From assembly GCF_002899695.1 (NCBI RefSeq), contig NZ_PPEL01000002.1, positions 1 to 64,000 of the forward strand: a stretch of 64,000 nucleotides of DNA, read 5' to 3'. Under the pieces are notes generated by a model that saw nothing but the letters and a program-made list of their open reading frames with translations, made no database searches and was not told the DNA's origin. Below are positions 1-7,591 of the stretch, piece after piece. A program made the translations under genes and the position numbers. Numbering within the stretch: position 1 is the first letter of the stretch; each line of letters begins with the position of its first letter. The stretch is from Rubneribacter badeniensis (lineage in GTDB: Bacteria > Actinomycetota > Coriobacteriia > Coriobacteriales > Eggerthellaceae).

Positions 1-41
1 GACGAGGGGCTGGCGGGGGCTTCGGCTTTCCGGTCGCGCAT
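1..41 (-). CDS. 5' end of an unidentified gene running off the window
   Basis: Only about 13 codons are visible. An ATG at 41-39 on the minus strand is preceded by AGAAAGGA (49-56) at a 7-nt spacing, the ribosome-site style used throughout this window, and the frame stays open to the edge. The visible residues (MRDRKAEAPASP) give no family signal. It would be divergent from trxB. Confidence 0.45.
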   Translation of the reverse strand, partial: MRDRKAEAPASPS

Positions 42-415
42 GGCGGGGTCCTTTCTCGCGACGTCTTCTCAATGCGGTACATGGTAGCGCATGCGCTCGC
101 GATGGGGGTGGACGCGCCGAGCCGTGAAGAGGCCGTCGAGGGGCCGTGAGGCGAGGGCGGGCGGCGAACCGCCGCACATTCGGCTCGCGCCTCGATCCGA
201 CCGGCTTCGTATGGGCCGAGCAGCTCAGACGGTCGTAAAGGGGGCTGTTTGGACCGGATTCTTCGGGAGCCTGTGTGCGCGCCCTGACGGATAGCTTCTG
301 TCCTGTTGCGTTCCGTCGCTCCTCGGTCTGCCCGTTTCCAATCTGCCGCCCTCTCCCGCGCTCCTGCTGGTCCGTTCCTCTGGTCGGAGATTTGGCGCAT
401 AGTGCTTCCGATTCG

Positions 416-443
416 ATGACAATTCCGCGCCGTCGCTTATACT
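416..443 (+). promoter_or_regulatory. Promoter for trxB
   Basis: A -35 box ATGACA (416-421) and a -10 box TATACT (438-443) are separated by 16 nt, about 38 nt ahead of the trxB start. Nothing else is recognisable in the 440 nt upstream of trxB except the start of the divergent partial gene. Confidence 0.55.
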
Positions 444-480
444 GTGCCGAAAAAGCGACGCGATTCACAGGAGGAGACTC

Positions 481-1452
481 ATGAACGAGAAGCAAACAGC
501 CAACGAGACGTCTGCGGCGTGCAAGGAGGGTTCCGGAGGCGTCATCGACGTCGCCGTCATCGGAGCGGGCCCGGCGGGGCTCACGGCGGGGCTGTACGCC
601 GCGCGCGCGGGCCTCGAGGCGGTGCTGTTCGAGCGCATCGCTCCTGGCGGCCAGCTCGCGCAGACCGAGCACATGGAGAACTACCCCGGCTTCCCGGACG
701 GCTCGAACGGCTTCGAGCTGGCATTCGCCATGAAGCAGCACGCCGACCGCTTCGGCGTGAACCACGTGGGGGAGGAGGTGTCCTCCGTCGACTTCACGCA
801 GAACCCCAAGGTGCTCAGGACGGCCTTCGGCGAGTACCGGGCCAAAAGCGTGATCATTGCCACGGGGGCGCGGCCGCGCAAGCTGGGGCTCGACCTCGAG
901 GAAGAGCTGCAGGGTCGCGGCGTGTCGTACTGCGCCACCTGCGACGGCAGCTTCTTCCGCGGCAAGTCTGTCATGGTAGTGGGGGGCGGCAACACGGCCG
1001 CCGCCGACGCCATCTACCTGTCGCGCATCTGCGAGAAGGTCTACCTCGTGCACCGGCGCGACAAGCTGCGCGCAACGGCCATCTACCACAAGCGCCTGGA
1101 GGATCTGCCGAACGTCGAGTTCGTGTGGAACGCCGTTCCCCGAAAGCTCGTGGCCGACGAAGGGGCGCTCGCGGGCGTGCGCATCGAGATGCTCGAGACG
1201 GGCGAGGAGCGCGACATCGCCGTGAACGGTCTGTTCGTGGCCGTGGGCACCGAGCCGAACACCGAGTTTCTTGACGACGCGCTCACGCTTGACGAGACGG
1301 GCTACATCGTGGCCGACGAGACGGGCACGACCGAGGTGCCGGGCGTCTACGCGGCCGGCGACGTGCGCACGAAGGTTCTGCGCCAGGTGGTCACCGCCGT
1401 GGCCGACGGGGCGCTGTGCGCCGAGGAGGCTGCCGAGTACCTGGCCATTTAG
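481..1452 (+). CDS. trxB: Thioredoxin reductase (NADPH)
   Basis: Cytoplasmic flavoenzyme of 323 aa that passes electrons from NADPH through FAD and a redox disulfide to thioredoxin. The FAD-binding GAGPAG loop is at residues 28-33, the redox pair CATC at 151-154, the NADPH-binding GGGNTA at about 168-173, and the second FAD motif (YAAGDV) is near the C-terminus, which is the order of bacterial low-Mr TrxB. An N-terminal extension of about 20 residues precedes the first strand. The start is set by AGGAGGAG (469-476). It appears monocistronic behind its own promoter; no thioredoxin gene is adjacent. Confidence 0.95.
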   Translation: MNEKQTANETSAACKEGSGGVIDVAVIGAGPAGLTAGLYAARAGLEAVLFERIAPGGQLAQTEHMENYPGFPDGSNGFELAFAMKQHADRFGVNHVGEEVSSVDFTQNPKVLRTAFGEYRAKSVIIATGARPRKLGLDLEEELQGRGVSYCATCDGSFFRGKSVMVVGGGNTAAADAIYLSRICEKVYLVHRRDKLRATAIYHKRLEDLPNVEFVWNAVPRKLVADEGALAGVRIEMLETGEERDIAVNGLFVAVGTEPNTEFLDDALTLDETGYIVADETGTTEVPGVYAAGDVRTKVLRQVVTAVADGALCAEEAAEYLAI

Positions 1453-1660
1453 CGCGCTTCGAGCCGGGGCGCGAAACCGGCGCGCCGACCTGTCCGGTGG
1501 CTTTCCACCGCATCCTTCTGCGGGATGCTGCATGCGCGATGGCGATCTGCTATCATGTACCGGTTAACCGCGAGCGCCCGCCCTCGCCATGCGAGGCGGG
1601 CGCTTCGAGCGTCGCACGAGGCGGCGCTCAAGGGCCACGTCATGGAGGACGGCGCACATC

Positions 1661-2734
1661 ATGCAAGAGACCGATATGCGAGAGAAGCTCGAGAAGATCA
1701 TCCGGGCCTACGAGGACCTGCAGGGCCGCATGGGCGACCCGGCCGTCCTCGCCGACCAGAAGGAGTACAACCGCCTGGCGAAGGAGTACGCGAGCCAGGG
1801 GCCGCTCGCGGCCAAGGCGCGCGAGTACGTCCAGGCCACCGACGACTTGGCCGCGGCCAAGGAGATGCTGGCCGACGCAGACATGAAGGAGTTCGCGCAG
1901 GAGGAGATCGCCGGCATCGAGGCGCGGCTGCCCCAGCTGGAAGAGGACATCAAGTTCATGCTCATCCCGGCCGACCCGGCCGACGAGAAGGACATCATCG
2001 TGGAGATCCGCGCGGCGGCCGGCGGCGACGAGGCGGCTATCTTCGCGGGCGACCTGTACAAGATGTACGAGCGCTTCGCCTCCGCGCAGGGGTGGAAGAC
2101 CGAGACGATGGACGTGTCGCCCTCCGAGGCGGGCGGCTACAAGGAGATCCAGTTCAAGGTGAAGGGCGACAAGGTGTACTCGGTCATGAAGTTCGAAAGC
2201 GGCGTGCATCGCGTCCAGCGCGTGCCCAAGACCGAGAGCCAAGGCCGCATCCACACCTCCACGGCCACCGTGGCCGTGCTGCCCGAAGCCGACGAGGTGG
2301 AGGTGGAGATCAACGAGAACGACCTGCGCATCGACGTGTACCGCGCCGGCGGCCCCGGCGGCCAGTGCGTGAACACCACCGACTCGGCCGTGCGCATCAC
2401 GCATCTTCCCACGGGGCTCGTGGTGCAGTCGCAGGACCAGAAGAGCCAGCTGCAGAACAAGATCGCGGCGATGGCCGTTTTGCGCGCGCGCCTCTACGAG
2501 AAGATGCTCGCCGAGCAGCAGGCCGCCGAGGGCGCCGAGCGCTTGGCGCAGATCGGCTCGGGCGACCGCTCGGAGAAGATCCGCACCTACAACGGACCGC
2601 AGGACCGCGTGACCGACCACCGCATCGGGTTCAACGGCACCTACAACGGGGTGCTTCTGGGAGACGGGCTGGGGGACGTCATCACGGCCCTGCAAGCTGC
2701 CGACCGCGCGCAGAAGCTCGAAGCGGCCGTGTAA
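1661..2734 (+). CDS. prfA: Peptide chain release factor 1
   Basis: Class I release factor of 357 aa that reads UAA and UAG and triggers peptidyl-tRNA hydrolysis on the ribosome. The catalytic GGQ is at residues 233-235 in the context GGPGGQCVN, after the usual helical N-terminal domain. The frame is open further upstream, but the family N-terminus begins near this ATG; GGAGG at 1644-1648 is a plausible though slightly distant ribosome site, and an internal ATG at 1676 (MREKLEK) is an alternative start. The next gene is prmC, which methylates the GGQ glutamine; that pairing is common in bacteria. A palindromic repeat sits between the two. Confidence 0.95.
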   Translation: MQETDMREKLEKIIRAYEDLQGRMGDPAVLADQKEYNRLAKEYASQGPLAAKAREYVQATDDLAAAKEMLADADMKEFAQEEIAGIEARLPQLEEDIKFMLIPADPADEKDIIVEIRAAAGGDEAAIFAGDLYKMYERFASAQGWKTETMDVSPSEAGGYKEIQFKVKGDKVYSVMKFESGVHRVQRVPKTESQGRIHTSTATVAVLPEADEVEVEINENDLRIDVYRAGGPGGQCVNTTDSAVRITHLPTGLVVQSQDQKSQLQNKIAAMAVLRARLYEKMLAEQQAAEGAERLAQIGSGDRSEKIRTYNGPQDRVTDHRIGFNGTYNGVLLGDGLGDVITALQAADRAQKLEAAV

Positions 2735-2766
2735 GGTCCGCTATTCTACGAACGGCGGGACCCGCC

Positions 2767-2903
2767 GACGCTGCGGACGGCTGCAGCGCCCAATCTTCGC
2801 GGGATCGCGGAAACTCGCGTACCGAAGCACGCTTCGTTTCCGCGATCCCGCGAATCTTGGATGCCGCAGCCGTCCTCGCTGACTGGCTACGCCAACCTGT
2901 GAG
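2767..2903 (+). repeat. Palindromic intergenic repeat, copy A (short form)
   Basis: First of three related elements (others at 44484-44705 and 51595-51810). It begins GACGCTGCGG and ends GCTACGCCAACCTGTGAG, like its relatives, but lacks the central ~80 nt. What remains is a near-perfect hairpin: 19-nt perfect arms at 2796-2814 and 2836-2854, and an outer 10-nt pair at 2775-2784 and 2866-2875. It lies between prfA and prmC and ends about 10 nt before the prmC start, so it is probably transcribed into the message leader. Confidence 0.8.
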
Positions 2904-2913
2904 GTTGAAATCC

Positions 2914-3990
2914 ATGGTTGAACACGACATCTGGACCGTCAAGGCCGCCCTCGATTGGACGGTGGGCTACCTTGGGCGCAAGGGCGACGAGAACCCGCGC
3001 CTGTCGGCGGAATGGCTGCTCGGCGAGGCGTGCGGGCTTCGCCGGATCGAGCTGTACACCGGACTGGAGCGGCCGCTGTCGCTCAAGGAGCGCGACACGC
3101 TGCGCGGCTACGTGTCGCGGCGGGGCAGGGGCGAGCCTTTGCAGTACATCACCGGCGAGGTGGCGTTTCGCCATGTCGCGGTGAAGGTGCGCCCTGGCGT
3201 GCTCATCCCCCGTCCCGAGACCGAGGTGCTGGTGAGCGAGGCGCTCTCCCTTCTGCCCGCGGTGGGCAGGCCGCGCGCGCTCGACTCGCGCATGACCGAA
3301 GCCGAAGCCGAGGAGCTGCTCGCGGCCCGCGCCGCGCAGGATGCAGCCGAGGCCGATCGGCCCGCCGCCGAACCGTCCGCCGCGTTCTCGGACGTCCCCG
3401 GCCCCCGCGCCTCCTCCGCTTCCTCGGACGATTCCGGGCCCGTTGCCGCGCCGCTGTTCGTGGCCGACCTGTGCACGGGATCCGGCTGCATCGCGTGCTC
3501 GATCGCCTACGAGCATCCGCGCACGCGCGTCATCGCCACCGACATCGCGCCGGAGGCGGTGGCGCTCGCGCGCGAGAACGTCGACGCTCTCGGCCTGTCC
3601 GACCGCGTGCGGGTGGTGCAGTGCGACTTGGGCCAGGGCGTTCCCGCGAGCGCGATGGGCCGGCTCGACCTCGTCGTGTCGAACCCGCCGTACGTGCCCA
3701 CCTCCGTGCTCTCCGATATCCCGCGCGAGGTGGCCGACTTCGAGCCTGCGCTCGCGCTCGACGGCGGGGCCGACGGCTTGGACGTGCTGCGTCGCTTGCT
3801 GCCGTGGTGCGCCCGCGCGCTCAAGCCGGGCGGCGCCTTCGCCTTCGAGCTGCACGAGGGGCATCTGGACGAGGCGGCCGCATTGGCTCGCGCCGCCGGA
3901 TTCGCGGACGTGCGGGTGGCGCGCGATTTGGCCGGCCGCCCCCGTGTGCTGACGGGCCGCCGAGCCTCCGTGCAGGCCATTGTCGCCTGA
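2914..3990 (+). CDS. prmC: Release factor N5-glutamine methyltransferase
   Basis: SAM-dependent enzyme that methylates the glutamine of the GGQ motif in release factors. The SAM-binding loop DLCTGSGCIA is at residues 185-194 and the substrate-amide NPPY motif at 257-260, after the usual helical N-terminal domain. At 358 aa it is longer than typical PrmC (about 280-300) because residues ~119-180 form an Ala/Ser/Pro/Asp-rich insertion between the N-terminal domain and the Rossmann core. The ATG follows a weak GAGG (2901-2904). The repeat element occupies the gap to prfA. Confidence 0.92.
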   Translation: MVEHDIWTVKAALDWTVGYLGRKGDENPRLSAEWLLGEACGLRRIELYTGLERPLSLKERDTLRGYVSRRGRGEPLQYITGEVAFRHVAVKVRPGVLIPRPETEVLVSEALSLLPAVGRPRALDSRMTEAEAEELLAARAAQDAAEADRPAAEPSAAFSDVPGPRASSASSDDSGPVAAPLFVADLCTGSGCIACSIAYEHPRTRVIATDIAPEAVALARENVDALGLSDRVRVVQCDLGQGVPASAMGRLDLVVSNPPYVPTSVLSDIPREVADFEPALALDGGADGLDVLRRLLPWCARALKPGGAFAFELHEGHLDEAAALARAAGFADVRVARDLAGRPRVLTGRRASVQAIVA

Positions 3991-4023
3991 AAAACACATA
4001 AACGGGTCTGAAAGTGTGTTTTT
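3990..4023 (+). terminator. Weak terminator-like hairpin after prmC
   Basis: Arms AAAAACACA (3990-3998) and TGTGTTTTT (4015-4023) pair perfectly around a 16-nt loop immediately after the prmC stop. The stem is A/T-rich, so its strength is doubtful, but the position and the U-run fit a terminator between prmC and punA. Confidence 0.4.
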
Positions 4024-4139
4024 GGAGCGACGTTGCATCCGCGGTGGCGTCCGGTCGGCCGCGACCGAGCGTCGTGCCGGCAGGGTTGCCGCTATACTGG
4101 GGGCGAACGTACGGGAAGCCCATCGGGAAAGGACGCGCC

Positions 4140-4973
4140 ATGCTCGAACGCAACATCCTCGACGACAACCTCACGCTGTCGGCCTACGTGCTGCGCCGGC
4201 GGCTGGAGGGCCGTAAGCCGACGGTCGGGCTCGTGCTGGGCTCGGGCCTGAACCCGCTCGCCGACGAGATCGAGGACGCGGCGCGCGTTCCCTACGTCGA
4301 GGTTCCCCGCATGAAGACGAGCACGGCCGAGGGGCATGTGGGCCGCTTCGTGTGCGGCACCCTCGGCGGCAAATGCGTGCTGGCCATGCAGGGCCGTCTG
4401 CACGGCTACGAGGGCAACGACGCGCAGGAGGTGGCGTATCCCGTGTGGCTCATGGAGCGCCTCGGCGTGCGCACGCTCATCACCACGAACGCGGCCGGCG
4501 CGCTCAACCCGGACTACGAGGTGGGCGACTTCTGCATCATGGGCGACCAGATCAACTTCACCGGGCGCAACCCCGTCGCCGCGCCCGATCCGGCGAACCT
4601 TTCCGACCGCTTCTTCTCCATGAAAGACGCGTTCGACCCCGAGCTGCGCGCCATCGCCCACGACGTGGCCGCCGAGCGCGGCATCCGCGTGCAGGAGGGC
4701 GTGTACCTCGGCGCGCTCGGTCCGAGCTTCGAGACGCCGGCCGAGATCCGGATGTTCCGCTCGTGGGGTGCCGACACGGTGGCCATGAGCGTGTGCGAGG
4801 AGGTCATCGCCGCGCGGCATGTCGGGCTGCGGGTGCTCGGCATATCGCTCGTGTCGAACATGGGCTGCGGCATCGAGGGGGCGAGCCCCACGGGCGCGGA
4901 GGTGCTCGACGTGGCCAAAGCGCGCAAAGCCGACTTCGCGCGCCTGGTCGTGGGCGTGATCGAGCAGCTGTAG
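4140..4973 (+). CDS. punA: Purine nucleoside phosphorylase (trimeric PNP-I type)
   Basis: Cleaves purine (deoxy)nucleosides with phosphate to base plus (deoxy)ribose-1-phosphate in purine salvage. The 277-aa product shows the phosphate-binding LGSGLNPLADEI near residue 35, the GRLHGYEG segment carrying the conserved Arg and His, and the base-site region GALGPSFETPAEIRM, all typical of the PNP-I/MTAP superfamily. Residues at the base site (VAMSVCEE, then SNMGCG) match low-molecular-mass PNPs. GGAAAGGA (4126-4133) fixes the start. A TATACT at 4093-4098 could be the -10 element, but no good -35 is seen. The next gene starts 18 nt downstream, probably co-transcribed. Confidence 0.92.
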   Translation: MLERNILDDNLTLSAYVLRRRLEGRKPTVGLVLGSGLNPLADEIEDAARVPYVEVPRMKTSTAEGHVGRFVCGTLGGKCVLAMQGRLHGYEGNDAQEVAYPVWLMERLGVRTLITTNAAGALNPDYEVGDFCIMGDQINFTGRNPVAAPDPANLSDRFFSMKDAFDPELRAIAHDVAAERGIRVQEGVYLGALGPSFETPAEIRMFRSWGADTVAMSVCEEVIAARHVGLRVLGISLVSNMGCGIEGASPTGAEVLDVAKARKADFARLVVGVIEQL

Positions 4974-4991
4974 AAGGCGGGGAGGGCTGTC

Positions 4992-5798
4992 ATGGAACGT
5001 CGGCTGGCGGTGCACGTGCTGGCAAGCGGGAGCCGCGGCAATGCGGCCGTCGTCGAGGACGCGGCGACGGGCGCGGGCGTGCTCGTGGACTGCGGCATCT
5101 GCAAGCGCGACTTCTTCGCGCGCTGTGAGGAGGCGGGGTTCGATCCGGCGCGGCTTGCGGCCGTCCTCGTGACGCACGAGCACACCGACCACACGAAGGG
5201 CCTCGGCGTGGTGATGCGCGGCCTTGCGAAGCTCGGCGTCGAGCCGACGGTGTACGCCGACTCCGCCGTGCGCGCGGCCAGCAAGGAGATCGCCGCGCTC
5301 GAAGGGACGTGCGACATGCGCGAGCTTCGCGCGGGGGACGCGCTCTCGCTCGCGGGCATGCAGGCGCACGTCTTCCGCACCTCGCACGACGCGGCGTCGT
5401 CGTGCGGGTTTCGGTTCGAGGCAGAAGGGGGCGACGTCGTCGGGTTCATGACCGACACGGGCGTCGTGACGGGGGAGGCGCACGAGGCCCTGCGCGGCGC
5501 GAGGCTGCTCGCGCTCGAGAGCAACCACGACGAGCGGATGCTCTGGGACGGCCCGTATCCCTATCCGGTCAAGCGCCGCGTGGCGTCCGACCAGGGCCAT
5601 CTGTCGAACGCGCAGGCGGCCGAGGAGCTGAAGGCGCTGTTGTCGGACGCGCTCGAGCAGGTGACGGCCCTTCACGTCTCGCAGAACAACAACACCTATC
5701 GACTTCCGGGGGAGGCGCTGGCCGAGGTGGTCGAGCGCGCGGGCCATTCGGCGCGCGTGCAGGTGGCCCGCCAGGACGGCCTTGCGAGCATGCGCTAG
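4992..5798 (+). CDS. Metallo-beta-lactamase fold hydrolase, YycJ/WalJ type
   Basis: A 268-aa metal-dependent hydrolase. The metal site THEHTDHTKGL is near residue 60 and the N-terminal ASGSRGNA is the family opening, as is the later LESNHDERML. YycJ/WalJ relatives are reported as DNA-processing enzymes linked to cell-wall signalling in Firmicutes. No WalRK genes are nearby here, so the physiological role is open. It probably shares a message with punA. Its stop overlaps the stop of the convergent gene downstream by 4 nt. Confidence 0.85.
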   Translation: MERRLAVHVLASGSRGNAAVVEDAATGAGVLVDCGICKRDFFARCEEAGFDPARLAAVLVTHEHTDHTKGLGVVMRGLAKLGVEPTVYADSAVRAASKEIAALEGTCDMRELRAGDALSLAGMQAHVFRTSHDAASSCGFRFEAEGGDVVGFMTDTGVVTGEAHEALRGARLLALESNHDERMLWDGPYPYPVKRRVASDQGHLSNAQAAEELKALLSDALEQVTALHVSQNNNTYRLPGEALAEVVERAGHSARVQVARQDGLASMR

Positions 5799-6697
5799 CC
5801 GGCGCTCGCGTACGACCACAGTGCGGTCGTTTGGCCGAGCACCTCGTCGAAGGTCCAGCGGCGCGAGGTGCGCTCGTCGCTGAGCGGGTCGTTCATCACG
5901 AGCCGCCCGCCCTCGTCGATGTCCGAGAGCACCACGTAGGTGGCCGAGGGGCCGAACACCCCCGCGCCCACGACGGCGATGACGGGCCGCCCCGCCACGA
6001 TCTCGCGACGCAGGGCCATCTCGCTCGCGTCCACGGCGCTCACGGCGAGGCCGAGCTCTGCCGCTCCGCCGGTGAGCAGGGCGGTGGCGTCGGGCGAGTC
6101 GGCGTAGCCGCTGCGCTGCGAGAACGACGCCACGTCGATGGGGTCGGTTTGGACATCGCCGGTCACGGCCACGCGCACCATGGCCAGGCACACGGGTGCC
6201 GCGCCCGCCGCTCCGATGGTGCTCGATCCGTAAGGCCGGTCGGCCCACTGGGGGTCGTCTTGGTAAAGCTCGGGAACGTTGCCCTCCTCCCAGGTCGACT
6301 GCGGCGCGCTCAGGCTTTCGGCGCGCGTCTCGTTGTCTGCGCCGAAGGGGTTTGCGAACGCGCCCGCCTCGTCGCCGAGGAGGCTGCTCGCGGCGCGGGC
6401 CGCGTATATGCCCAGAAACGCCGACAGGATGAAGACGAGCAGCATGACGAGCACGGCGGCGAGCACGCGTTTGAGGTCGACGGCCTCGGGCAGCGCGCTT
6501 TGCGCAGAGGCGCTTGCGGGACGGACGGCCTCGGAGGGGGTGTAGGTCCTGATGCGTGCGGAGCGGCACGGGGACGAGGCGTAGGAGATGCCGTGGGTGC
6601 GGTTGGGGAGGCTTCTCCGCTCGGTCGCGTACGGATCGGTGCGCGCCTCGCGTTTCGCGCTGCGGGTGACGAGGTAGGGGATCGCCCGGTACGCCAT
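5795..6697 (-). CDS. Membrane-anchored C39-peptidase-like protein lacking catalytic residues
   Basis: A 300-aa protein with a basic, Ser/Arg-rich cytoplasmic N-terminus, one transmembrane helix at ~77-101, and an extracellular C39-type papain-like domain at ~140-300. The domain entry (YQDDPQWADRPYGSSTI) and the closing NDP (269-271) match the Peptidase_C39_2 pattern. The usual GCGPTC is GAAPVC (165-170), so the catalytic Cys is Ala166, and the usual GHF is ATY, so the catalytic His is Thr253. It is therefore probably a non-catalytic binding protein rather than a protease. The start follows AAAGGAGG at 7-nt spacing. It is convergent with the YycJ-like gene. Confidence 0.75.
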   Translation of the reverse strand: MAYRAIPYLVTRSAKREARTDPYATERRSLPNRTHGISYASSPCRSARIRTYTPSEAVRPASASAQSALPEAVDLKRVLAAVLVMLLVFILSAFLGIYAARAASSLLGDEAGAFANPFGADNETRAESLSAPQSTWEEGNVPELYQDDPQWADRPYGSSTIGAAGAAPVCLAMVRVAVTGDVQTDPIDVASFSQRSGYADSPDATALLTGGAAELGLAVSAVDASEMALRREIVAGRPVIAVVGAGVFGPSATYVVLSDIDEGGRLVMNDPLSDERTSRRWTFDEVLGQTTALWSYASAG

Positions 6698-7229
6698 GCG
6701 GATGCCTCCTTTCTCGGTTCCAGACGGGAGGGGCCCCTGCGCGGGGCCCCGTGGTGGAAGGCGAGTGTACGACGCGGGCACGCTCGCCCTGCACGCGTTC
6801 GGCCAGCCGTTTCCCTGCCTTGGCCGATCGGTCAGCCGTCCGACACGTTGCGAGGGCGAAGGCCCGCATCGGGAAGCGGACGGGACTTGCCGCGCGCGAC
6901 GATGGACGGAGGGGCGCGCCTTCGCGCGCCGGCGCGGAGGCGGCGGCGATCCCTCCTTTTCGCGCACGGGGCGCTTTCGGGCGCGAAACCCGCCCCGCTC
7001 CCGAATCGCCGTCGCCCGGCTGCTTCCGCGCGGCCTCTCGGGCTCGGCGACCCGATGGGCTTTCGCCCGAAGGGGACGTCCGGGAGAGGGTGTCAGGTGC
7101 GAGGCCGTTTCGAGCGCGCCAGGGCGCGAGGGCGCTTCGTGCGCGCCAAGGTGAGCTTGGGGCGCGATGCGGTTTGTGGCTTTTGTGAAGGGCGCGCGCG
7201 GCGCGCGCGGGAAAGGATGGGCGCGGGGG
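6698..7229. other. Gene-free, very GC-rich stretch
   Basis: About 530 nt between the divergent C39-like gene and the ilvD leader. Open frames exist on both strands but have no ribosome sites or recognisable products and look like composition artefacts. A GGGGCCCC-type inverted repeat lies at ~6730-6750 just upstream of the C39-like gene. Nothing else can be supported. Confidence 0.5.
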
Positions 7230-7535
7230 TATACTTCCGCTCGACAAGTTCATAGGCGAAATGCGTTGACGAGGACAGTAGGGACGAACCCATCTCCAGA
7301 GAGCCGGCGGTTGCTGCGAGCCGGCGGTGGGCGGCCTGAACGCCACCTCCGAGCAGTTCGGCGCGAACGTTGCGCGACGCACTCGGACGATCTCCGACGG
7401 CGCGCGGGGCAAGTAGGCTGAACCGGCGACTCCGTTATCGGTCCGATCGAGAGCAGCCGCGGCGCGCGTGCGTCGGCGGCGCGTCCTCCTTCCTTCTGAG
7501 GTCCTGGTGCAGCCTGCCTGCAGCGGGATTTTTTT
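7230..7535 (+). promoter_or_regulatory. T-box-like tRNA-sensing leader of the ilv operon
   Basis: A TATACT (7230-7235) is a likely -10. The leader then carries the T-box Stem I signature: GAGGACAGTAG (7271-7281), AGAGAGCCGGCGG followed by a GCTGCGAGCCGG arm (7299-7326), and GAACGCCACCTCCGAGC (7338-7354). The base of Stem I can close by GCTCG (~7239-7243) with CGAGC. A Stem III block AAGTAGGCTGAACCGG ... CCGTTATCGG follows at 7411-7441. The layout GAA-N-codon-A puts GCC (7342-7344, Ala) in the specifier position, which is unexpected before ilvD. The canonical UGGNACCGCG box is not clear; a TGGT occurs at 7505-7508 in the terminator arm. Family assignment rests on visible motifs only. Confidence 0.72.
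7503..7535 (+). terminator. Leader terminator (attenuator) before ilvD
   Basis: Arms 7503-7512 (CCTGGTGCAG) and 7518-7527 (CTGCAGCGGG) pair with one G-G mismatch around a 5-nt loop, followed by seven T residues (7529-7535). It lies 57 nt before the ilvD start, where a T-box attenuator should be, so readthrough would control ilvDBN. Confidence 0.75.
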
Positions 7536-7591
7536 ATGGGCGGAAACGCCGCGGCCGGCAGGGCGCGGCATCGGGAGAAAGGATCGGACGC

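Noticed and set aside
6698-7229. Several open frames of 80-200 codons in the gap before ilvD
   Set aside because: No ribosome sites, no recognisable motifs, and the region leads directly into the T-box-like leader.
4092-7571. Minus-strand frame of about 1160 codons across punA, the YycJ-like gene and the gap before ilvD
   Set aside because: It overlaps three supported features, has no ribosome site and only low-complexity basic sequence.
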